The notes beneath the pieces were generated by a model that was not told where the DNA came from, made no database searches, and saw nothing but the letters and a program-made list of their open reading frames with translations. The translations under genes were made by a program, and so were the position numbers. Of a stretch of 64,000 bases of DNA, positions 57,931-64,000 are shown one piece after another. Every line of letters starts with the position of its first letter. Positions within the stretch are counted from its first letter, which is position 1. The DNA is taken from contig CANMFE010000001.1 of assembly GCA_947497085.1 (NCBI GenBank), positions 558,001 through 622,000 of the forward strand, given 5' to 3'. The stretch is from an uncultured Sphingomonadaceae bacterium. GTDB lineage: Bacteria; Pseudomonadota; Alphaproteobacteria; Sphingomonadales; Sphingomonadaceae.

Positions 57931-58830
57931 ATGGCCGCCAAAAAAGCCACCCCACGCAAGACCACACCGCGCAAAGCCAAAACCAAGACCAAAAAGCACG
58001 ATCCTTTGCAGGTCACGATGGAAACGGTCGATGGCCGCACGCTCAGGGTCGCACGCTGGCGGATGCGACCTGATGAAAATCCCGAAGGCCATCTGCCCAT
58101 CCTGTTTTTCAATGGCATTGGCGCGAATATGGAAGCGGTCACACCCTTTGCCGAAGCGCTGTCAGAGCGCCCTTTCATCATGTTCGATATGCCTGGCACG
58201 GGCGGTTCGCCTGATCCGGTCATTCCCTATAACGCCATCATCATGGCCCGCATCACCGACGTGCTGCTGGACCGTTTCGGGGTGGAAAAAGCCGATGTGG
58301 TGGGTGTCAGCTGGGGCGGCGCGATGGCGCAACATTTTGCGCTCCAGCACCCTGGCCGCGTCAACAAGCTGATCCTGATTGCCACCACCGCAGGCATGTT
58401 CATGGTGCCGGGCAATCCCAAAGCGCTCAGTAAAATGGCCGATCCGCGCCGCTATATCGACCCCGATTACATGGAAAAGCATTTCGAGACACTTTATGGC
58501 GGTTCGCACAAAGGCAAGGACGGCCATGTCTCACGCATCACACCGCCATCCAAGCGCGGTTATTTCTATCAGCTACTCGCCATGCTGGGCTGGACAAGCG
58601 CACCGTTCCTGCCGTTTATGCGCAAACCAACGCTGATCATGATGGGCGATGATGACCAGATTGTCGTACCCGCCAACGGCAAAATCCTCAATAGCCTGAT
58701 CCCCGACAGCGAACTTGTCATGATCCACGGCGGCGGCCATCTGTTCATGCTCAGCCATGTCGAGGAAACCCTCGCCATTATCCGCGAATTCCTGGACCGG
58801 GATGAGGAAGAGGGCAAAAAGGCGGCGTAA
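57931..58830 (+). CDS. phaZ: Alpha/beta hydrolase, PHA depolymerase-like
   Basis: A 299-residue intracellular hydrolase resembling medium-chain PHA depolymerase. The nucleophile is S127 in VGVSWGGAMAQ; an Asp follows in MGDDDQIVVPANG, and His in HGGGHLFMLSHVEE. The oxyanion region is FFNGIGANMEAV. The first 25 residues are strongly basic (AAKKATPRKTTPRKAKTKTK), which is not part of the enzyme fold and might bind granule surfaces or nucleic acid. No signal peptide. Nearby phaC supports a role in storage-polymer turnover; another hydrolase function is possible. Confidence 0.75.
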   Translation: MAAKKATPRKTTPRKAKTKTKKHDPLQVTMETVDGRTLRVARWRMRPDENPEGHLPILFFNGIGANMEAVTPFAEALSERPFIMFDMPGTGGSPDPVIPYNAIIMARITDVLLDRFGVEKADVVGVSWGGAMAQHFALQHPGRVNKLILIATTAGMFMVPGNPKALSKMADPRRYIDPDYMEKHFETLYGGSHKGKDGHVSRITPPSKRGYFYQLLAMLGWTSAPFLPFMRKPTLIMMGDDDQIVVPANGKILNSLIPDSELVMIHGGGHLFMLSHVEETLAIIREFLDRDEEEGKKAA

Positions 58831-58859
58831 CCGAGAGGCTTAGACAGCCTTCCCCTTCT

Positions 58860-59010
58860 GTCATTCCAGCGAAAGCTGGAATCCAGATGCCCTTTTGTAT
58901 GGCGGCCGACCTGCGGCTATGGCAAGCCGCTTATTGATATGCCAGAACCATACTCAACCCTCACACCTCGCCTGTACCCGTATCTGGACCCCAGCCTTCG
59001 CTGGGGTGAC
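58860..59010. repeat. Paired-palindrome intergenic repeat (151 bp)
   Basis: Starts GTCATTCCAGCGAAAGCTGG and ends CCAGCCTTCGCTGGGGTGAC; the two ends are inverted copies. Same total length and ends as the unit at 3336-3486, with no resemblance inside. It fills most of the gap before the next gene. Confidence 0.75.
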
Positions 59011-59093
59011 GTATCGTTGCGGCATTATACTATGCCCCTCCCCACTGGAGAGCTTTTCTGGCATATAGCAACAAATCAACCGGGAACCATATC

Positions 59094-60095
59094 ATGCGCC
59101 TTTTCATCCTGCCTATCGTCCTCGCCTTTCTCACCGCCTGCACCACAGGCGATACCGCCGCCGCCTCGCCTGAATCGCGCGCAGATGTTTCCGGCACTCT
59201 GGTGGTCGGCAACAAGGGTGAAAACACCATCAGTTTTATCGACCTGCAATCGGGCGAAGAGCTGGCGCGCGAGGCAAGCGGGCCGATGCCGCATGAAATT
59301 GCAATTTCACCAGATGGTACGCAGGTCGCGGTGGTCGCCTATGGCGGCAGCAGCATCGATTTTTACGATGCCGTCACGCACAAACGCATAGCGACACAGG
59401 ATATTTCCCCGAACAGCCGCCCGCACGGCCTGATCTGGCTTAGCGATGGCCGCATCCTCGCGACGACCGAGGGCAGCACGACACTGACCGTCATTTCCGC
59501 CCCGGATGATAAAGGGAAACGGCAGGTCATTGGCATGGATACGGGCGATGCAGGCCATATGGTCGCTGTCACGCCCGATTACGCATATGCCTATACCGCC
59601 AACCTTGGTGATGGGACGGTCTCGATGGTCAATCTTGAGACAGGCAGCCTTGTGCGCACTGTGCCTGCCGGCGCAGGCGCGGAAGGCATTGCCGTGACAG
59701 CCGATGGCAGCGAGGTCTGGGCCTCGGCACGCGAAACCGACACAGTCTATATCTATGATGCCGCCACATTGGATAAAAAGGCAGAGGCAAAAGTCGGCCG
59801 CTTCCCGCTGCGTATCATACGCAGCCCGGATGGCCGGTATATGGTCACATCGAACCTTGCCGATGGCTCTGTCAGCGTCATTAACGTGAAAAGCCGCCAG
59901 GTCGAGCGCACTATCGCGGTGGCGAAAGGCCCCGATAGCAGGCAGGTCACGCTCCTGTTCTCCCGCGATGGGAAACGGCTCTATGCGGCGCTCACCGGCC
60001 TTGATAAAGTCGCGGAGATTGATTTTGCCAGCGGCGAAGTGGTGCGCATGCTGGATGCAGGCAGTGACGGCGATGGCCTCGCAATTATCCGCTAA
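59094..60095 (+). CDS. YVTN-type beta-propeller lipoprotein
   Basis: A 333-residue exported protein with a lipobox LTAC at residues 14-17 (MRLFILPIVLAFLTACTTGD), so probably lipid-anchored. The rest is repeated blades of the YncE/YVTN type: VVGNKGENTISFIDLQSGEE, EIAISPDGTQVAVVAYGG, AYTANLGDGTVSMVNLETGS and YMVTSNLADGSVSVINV. Seven blades would fit the length. Function unknown; such proteins may bind ligands or DNA. Its end overlaps the convergent Lrp gene by four bases. Confidence 0.8.
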   Translation: MRLFILPIVLAFLTACTTGDTAAASPESRADVSGTLVVGNKGENTISFIDLQSGEELAREASGPMPHEIAISPDGTQVAVVAYGGSSIDFYDAVTHKRIATQDISPNSRPHGLIWLSDGRILATTEGSTTLTVISAPDDKGKRQVIGMDTGDAGHMVAVTPDYAYAYTANLGDGTVSMVNLETGSLVRTVPAGAGAEGIAVTADGSEVWASARETDTVYIYDAATLDKKAEAKVGRFPLRIIRSPDGRYMVTSNLADGSVSVINVKSRQVERTIAVAKGPDSRQVTLLFSRDGKRLYAALTGLDKVAEIDFASGEVVRMLDAGSDGDGLAIIR

Positions 60096-60547
60096 ATCCC
60101 CTTATACACCATCTGCTTTTTCACCTCGCCAAAGGCAAAGGCGGTATCAATGGCGGCAATGCCTTTCACCTCGTGCAGCTCTTCGCGCATAAAACGGTTA
60201 TAATCGTCGAGGTCAGCAACCATGATGCGCAAAAGATAATCAGCGCTGCCGGTCAGCAAATGGCACTCCATCACTTCGTCCATATCCTGCACAGCGCGTT
60301 CAAAACGCGTCACCACTTCACGGTTATGCTGATCAAGCGTGATGCGTGCGAATAATGTAACGGCAAGACCATATTTATGCGGGTCGATTTGCGCCGCATA
60401 GCCCGTAATCACGCCTGATTTTTCAAGATTGCGCAATCGCCGCAGACATGGCGAAGGCGACAGGTTGACCCGCTCGGCAAGCTCCTGGTTGGTGAGGCGG
60501 CCATCCTGCTGAAGCGCGCGAATAATAGCATAGTCAATTTTATCCAT
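60092..60547 (-). CDS. Lrp/AsnC-family regulator, divergent from megL
   Basis: A 151-residue regulator from the ATG at 60547 (MDKIDYAIIRALQQDGRLTN). The HTH is NQELAERVNLSPSPCLRRLR; the C-terminal RAM domain runs from about residue 65 (LAVTLFARITLDQHNREVVT, GSADYLLRIMVADLDDYNRF). Regulators of this kind next to methionine gamma-lyase (MdeR in Pseudomonas) activate it in response to methionine, and the layout is the same here. The frame's earlier start at 60580 adds residues unlike the family. The shared promoter gap carries an inverted repeat. Confidence 0.88.
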   Translation of the reverse strand: MDKIDYAIIRALQQDGRLTNQELAERVNLSPSPCLRRLRNLEKSGVITGYAAQIDPHKYGLAVTLFARITLDQHNREVVTRFERAVQDMDEVMECHLLTGSADYLLRIMVADLDDYNRFMREELHEVKGIAAIDTAFAFGEVKKQMVYKGI

Positions 60548-60566
60548 ACAAGATATTAGCATTATA

Positions 60567-60602
60567 TGCCAATTTTGCAATATATATTGATATTATTTGG
60601 CA
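60567..60602. promoter_or_regulatory. Candidate Lrp-family operator
   Basis: TGCCAA (60567-60572) and its inverted copy TTGGCA (60597-60602) flank a very AT-rich 24-base centre (TTTTGCAATATATATTGATATTATT-like). It lies between the divergent regulator and megL starts and has the size and AT-rich centre expected for an Lrp-type site. Confidence 0.5.
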
Positions 60603-60662
60603 ACATATTTCAGCGGTTCCAGTGTATAAATCTGCGATAAATCGGGACAAGAGGATATTGCC

Positions 60663-61871
60663 ATGAAACATGAAAAGATCAGCACATCGTCGCAGCGCAA
60701 AACGCATAGTTTTTCAACGCGCGCTATCCATAGCGGCTATGATCCGCTGGAAGAACATGGTGCATTGTGTCCGCCCATGCATCTTACCTCCACTTTTGTC
60801 ACCGATACAGCCGAAGAAATGGGTGCGCGCTTTGCCGGTGAGGCCGAAGGGCATTTCTACACCCGCATTTCCAACCCCACGCTGGACCTACTCGAACGCA
60901 GGATTGCCGACCTTGAAAATGCCGATGCCGCGCTAGCCACCGCGTCGGGCATGGGTGCAATCACCGCCAGCCTATGGTCGTTGGTCCAGCCGGGTGACGA
61001 GATACTGGTCGATATGACGCTGTATGGATGCACCTTTGCATTTATGCAGCACGGCCTGTCACGTTTTGGCGTGACAGTCACGCCGGTTGATATGACCGAT
61101 GCCGACACTGTTGCAGCAGCGATTACGCCCCGAACAAAACTTGTCTATTTTGAAACCCCCTCCAATCCCAATATGCGGCTGGTTGATATTGCGCGGGTCA
61201 GCAATGCTGCAAAAATGCACGATCTGCTGGTGGTGGTTGATAATACATATGCGACGCCCTATCTGACCCGGCCGATCGAATTTGGTGCTGATCTCGTCGT
61301 GCACAGCGCCACCAAATATCTGGGCGGGCACGGCGATCTGGTGGCCGGTATGGTGGCCGGGCGACAGGATTTGATTGATCAGATCCGTGTCTATGGCCTG
61401 AAAGACATGACCGGCGCAGTGATGAGCCCTTTCACGGCAACTTTGCTGCTGCGCGGCCTCAAGACACTGGAGCTGCGCATGGACCGTCATTGCCAAAGCG
61501 CACTCGCCATTGCAAAATGGCTGGAAAGCCGGCCCGAGGTCGATGCAGTCTATTATCCAGGGCTTGAATCCTCCCCCTATTACGCGCTGTGCAAAACACA
61601 AATGGCGAACAGCGGCGGCATGATTGCATTTGAGCTGAACGGTGGGATGGAAACCGGCAAGTCATTCATTAACAAGCTCGAACTGATCCACTGCGCGGTG
61701 TCACTGGGCGATGCAGAATCGCTCATCCAGCATCCGGCCAGCATGACCCATGCCACCTATACCGCTGAAGAACGCGCAAAATACGGCATCTCTGACGGAC
61801 TTGTACGGCTATCAGTCGGGCTGGAGGCGCAGAATGACCTGCTCGCCGATCTGGATCAGGCATTCGCGTAA
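60663..61871 (+). CDS. megL: Methionine gamma-lyase
   Basis: PLP enzyme of the Cys/Met metabolism family that splits methionine to 2-oxobutyrate, methanethiol and ammonia. The 402-residue protein has the PLP lysine K218 ([14 protein letters not shown]) and the pair YTRISNP near the N-terminus. The residue C123 in [13 protein letters not shown] matches the active-site cysteine typical of methionine gamma-lyases and absent in cystathionine enzymes. The gene is divergent from an Lrp-type regulator. Confidence 0.88.
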   Translation: MKHEKISTSSQRKTHSFSTRAIHSGYDPLEEHGALCPPMHLTSTFVTDTAEEMGARFAGEAEGHFYTRISNPTLDLLERRIADLENADAALATASGMGAITASLWSLVQPGDEILVDMTLYGCTFAFMQHGLSRFGVTVTPVDMTDADTVAAAITPRTKLVYFETPSNPNMRLVDIARVSNAAKMHDLLVVVDNTYATPYLTRPIEFGADLVVHSATKYLGGHGDLVAGMVAGRQDLIDQIRVYGLKDMTGAVMSPFTATLLLRGLKTLELRMDRHCQSALAIAKWLESRPEVDAVYYPGLESSPYYALCKTQMANSGGMIAFELNGGMETGKSFINKLELIHCAVSLGDAESLIQHPASMTHATYTAEERAKYGISDGLVRLSVGLEAQNDLLADLDQAFA

Positions 61872-61990
61872 GCCGGTTATCCACCGGAACACTTGCCTAA
61901 ATAAAATTCACCGTGATGTGCAGTTGAAAAACAGCTTTCTTTTTTGCCTTCCTTTTGTACCTTGTGACAGCCAAACGAAAGGAACTGCAC

Positions 61991-62329
61991 ATGACCGCAT
62001 TTCGCATTTTACTCATCGTCATATTCCTGGGCATTGCCGGATATACGACAGTGACAATATCAAATCACGGCGGGGACCTGCTGCCCGTATTTTTTGGCGA
62101 TATGCAGCAAATGGCCTGGCCCGGACAGTTTAATTTCGATTTCATGTGCTTTCTTATCCTCTCGGCGACCTGGGTCGCATGGCGGCATGCCTTTTCAGCA
62201 GGCGGCCTATTGCTCGGCGCGGTCGCGGCCGTAGGCGGCGCACTGTTCCTCTCGGCCTATCTGCTCATTGCGAGTTTCCAGGTGGATGGTGACTATCGCA
62301 AGCTGCTGCTGGGACCTTCGCGCGCATAA
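61991..62329 (+). CDS. Small membrane protein of unknown function
   Basis: A 112-residue protein I do not recognise. AAAGGA lies about 6 bases upstream of the ATG at 61991. Three membrane segments are visible: residues 3-24 (AFRILLIVIFLGIAGYTTVT), about 50-65 (DFMCFLILSATWVAW) and about 70-95 (GGLLLGAVAAVGGALFLSAY). Ends with a short basic tail. Lies between megL and the ferredoxin reductase without overlap. Confidence 0.7.
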   Translation: MTAFRILLIVIFLGIAGYTTVTISNHGGDLLPVFFGDMQQMAWPGQFNFDFMCFLILSATWVAWRHAFSAGGLLLGAVAAVGGALFLSAYLLIASFQVDGDYRKLLLGPSRA

Positions 62330-62398
62330 TCCACAGGCCCCCTTCCCTTTTTCAAAATAGCCGCTAGCATTCTCCAAAACATGACGGGGAGAGCGTGT

Positions 62399-63706
62399 AT
62401 GCGGCATCTGGCGATTATCGGGTCGGGCCCGGCAGGATATTACACTGCCGAAGCGGCGCAGAAAGCCTTTGGCGATGATGTGCATATCGATATTATCGAC
62501 CGCCTGCCCGTCCCCTACGGCCTGATCCGCTTTGGCGTCGCGCCCGATCATCAGTCGATCAAGAATGTGTCACGCCGTTATGAGAAGGTGGCGCTCACCG
62601 ACAATGTCCGTTTTGCCGGCAATGTCAGCGTTGGCGATGATATCTCCGTGGCCGAGCTGCAGGAACTCTATGACGCGGTCATCCTCGCCACCGGCGCGCC
62701 CAATGACCGCACGCTGGAAATACCCGGCAGCGATCTGGATGGTGTGATTGGCAGCGCCGCTTTTGTCGGCTGGTATAACGGCCATCCCGATTTCGCGGAG
62801 CTGAATCCGCCGCTGGATGGCAAAAATGTCGTGGTGGTCGGTAATGGCAATGTCGCGCTGGATGTCGCGCGCATCCTGGCCAAGAACGAAACCGAATTTG
62901 CCGGCAGTGACATAGTCAGCCACGCACTTGAGGCACTCAAAGCGTCGGGTGTCGAGAAAATCACCCTGCTCGGCCGGCGCGGACCGCACCAGATTGCGAT
63001 GACACCCAAGGAGCTGGGCGAACTGGGACAGCTGGAGCGCGGCTGTCCGCGTGTTGACCCCGATGACCTGCCCGATGAGGGTGATGATGCCATGCTGGAA
63101 CCCGGCATGCGCAAATCGGTCACGCACCTGCGCGCCTTTGCCGCCATTCCCGAAGAATATCGCGCCGATAAAAGCATCGAGATCGATTTCGACTTTTTCG
63201 CCATGCCGGTCGAGGTGCAGGGCACAGGCAAAGTCGAAGCCGTGGTGATCGAGGAGACGGAGCTCGACGCGGATATGCGCTCAAAAGGTACGGGCAATCG
63301 CGCCACCATCCCCTGCGACATGTTGATCAGCTGTATCGGCTACCGCACGCCGCCAATCGAGGGCGTGCCCTATGAACATGGCCGCGGCCGTTTCGCGAAC
63401 GACGAGGGCCGTATCATGCCGGGGCTATATTGCGTCGGCTGGGCACGGCGCGGGCCAACGGGCACGATCGGTACCAACCGGCCTGATGGCTACGCGATTG
63501 CCGACCTGATCGCGCAGGATATTGGTGAAGGCGCAGGCAAACAGGGCCGCGAAGGGCTGGATGCATTGCTGGAGGCGCGCGGCACCGACCTTGTCACCTT
63601 CCGCGACTGGAAAAATATCGAACAGGCAGAAATAGGGCGCGCCCGCGACGGCAGCCCGCGTGAGAAATTCACGGCGGTAGAGGACATGATCAAGGCGCGG
63701 GGTTAG
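62399..63706 (+). CDS. Ferredoxin/adrenodoxin-NADP+ reductase-like flavoprotein
   Basis: A 435-residue FAD/NADPH oxidoreductase of the adrenodoxin-reductase (FprA) type. The FAD motif is LAIIGSGPAGYYTAEAA at residues 4-20, followed by VPYGLIRFGVAPDHQSIKNV; the NADP motif is VVVGNGNVALDVARIL near residue 150; and the C-terminal FAD contact is GWARRGPTGTIGTNRPDG. It would pass electrons from NADPH to a ferredoxin for P450 or other oxygenases. The start at 62399 is chosen because six earlier codons are not conserved. Confidence 0.85.
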   Translation: MRHLAIIGSGPAGYYTAEAAQKAFGDDVHIDIIDRLPVPYGLIRFGVAPDHQSIKNVSRRYEKVALTDNVRFAGNVSVGDDISVAELQELYDAVILATGAPNDRTLEIPGSDLDGVIGSAAFVGWYNGHPDFAELNPPLDGKNVVVVGNGNVALDVARILAKNETEFAGSDIVSHALEALKASGVEKITLLGRRGPHQIAMTPKELGELGQLERGCPRVDPDDLPDEGDDAMLEPGMRKSVTHLRAFAAIPEEYRADKSIEIDFDFFAMPVEVQGTGKVEAVVIEETELDADMRSKGTGNRATIPCDMLISCIGYRTPPIEGVPYEHGRGRFANDEGRIMPGLYCVGWARRGPTGTIGTNRPDGYAIADLIAQDIGEGAGKQGREGLDALLEARGTDLVTFRDWKNIEQAEIGRARDGSPREKFTAVEDMIKARG

Positions 63707-63878
63707 GGCAAGCCTCTCCCATGTGGAAAGGTTCAGGATTGCCTTTGCCATCCAAAAAACACGCGCCCATACGATTTTATTTGCCGGAGTTTCGAATCAG
63801 AATTATATAGCGATTTGGCAGCGACCAATGTGGTTCTAACATTAGCTGGGCTGCCCGCTTTCTAAAGGAAAAAAGAAG
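63707..63878. other. Gap before the last gene
   Basis: No gene or recognised repeat is seen. The AT-rich part around 63770-63830 probably holds the promoter of the following gene. Confidence 0.5.
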
Positions 63879-64000
63879 ATGTTTGTTACTGTAACTTCGG
63901 TAGCAGCCATGCTTGTCATGGCATCGGCCCCTGCCGACAACATGGAACTCGCGCGCAAGGCGTATAACAATTGCGTGACGGACAATATGATCGTTCAGCT
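63879..64000 (+). CDS. Exported protein, start only (partial)
   Basis: An open frame starts at the ATG at 63879, preceded by AAAGGAAAAAAGAAG, and runs to the window edge (40 complete codons). The first 19 residues (MFVTVTSVAAMLVMASAPA) look like a signal peptide. The mature part seen (DNMELARKAYNNCVTDNMIV) has one cysteine and is not enough to name a family. Confidence 0.6.
   Translation, partial: MFVTVTSVAAMLVMASAPADNMELARKAYNNCVTDNMIVQ

Noticed and set aside
60663..61871. Cystathionine gamma-synthase or beta-lyase as the identity of the PLP enzyme.
   Set aside because: The cysteine in TLYGCTF and the divergent Lrp-type gene favour methionine gamma-lyase, though activity is not proven.

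Overview
The window looks like a stretch of chromosome from an alphaproteobacterium of the order Sphingomonadales (sphingomonad; Sphingorhabdus/Sphingopyxis-like at best guess). The reasons are: the order rpsB-tsf-pyrH-frr-uppS-cdsA-dxr-rseP-bamA-skp-fabZ with no lpxD/lpxA/lpxB next to fabZ (sphingomonads carry glycosphingolipids in place of LPS); a cysteine-free L31; a GAAC-N7-GAAC type LexA box; class I/II PHA synthase and depolymerase genes; and PAS_5-like and terminase-like HTH proteins of a kind common in this group. Base composition is moderately GC-rich by eye, with one clearly AT-rich insert.

Layout. 1-7.2 kb: end of a type II secretion cluster (gspH-I-J-K, minus strand), a divergent prolyl-4-hydroxylase-like oxygenase, then an operon of an Nramp-like carrier and the three-subunit 5-oxoprolinase pxpA-pxpB-pxpC. 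7.2-20 kb: rpmE, then the envelope/isoprenoid/translation cluster fabZ-skp-bamA-rseP-dxr-cdsA-uppS-frr-pyrH and tsf-rpsB, all on the minus strand. 20.6-25.9 kb: a single-chain type ISP-like restriction-modification enzyme, ohr, a small membrane-protein gene behind a LexA-type operator, and adk. 25.9-42 kb: secY and the spc, S10 and str ribosomal operons (rplO back to rpsL), all minus strand. 42.3-44.3 kb: an AT-rich Eco29kI-like restriction endonuclease and cytosine methylase. 44.5-64 kb: mixed metabolic and regulatory genes: an HTH orphan, a periplasmic amidohydrolase, an ArsR-SRPBCC-YCII operon, DUF2461, a secreted PPC-like protein, a PAS protein, hemerythrin, lepA, phaC, a TonB-dependent receptor, phaZ, a beta-propeller lipoprotein, an Lrp regulator divergent from methionine gamma-lyase, a ferredoxin-NADP reductase, and the start of a secreted protein.

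The most unusual content is between the genes. A family of roughly 300-bp elements (7530-7839, 17382-17690, 20299-20600, with partial copies at 17100, 20138, 48079-48208 and 55516-55640) is bounded by inverted GAGTCTTTTTGATTTCACGG ends. Each arm can fold into a series of hairpins whose stems differ between copies in a compensating way while the loops (TGC/TTC, AATAA, AGTC) stay the same. They sit mostly just beyond stop codons. This is the best candidate here for an undescribed element. A second, unrelated set of paired short palindromes (GTCAYYCC...GGRRTGAC) is also scattered through intergenic gaps.

Other points worth following: a possible SOS-induced small membrane protein (24802-25122); a strong terminator plus palindromic repeats between rpsJ and rplC inside the S10 operon; a histone H1-like lysine/alanine tail on S2; and the Nramp-like carrier that lacks the usual metal-ligand residues and is fused by overlap to the 5-oxoprolinase genes.
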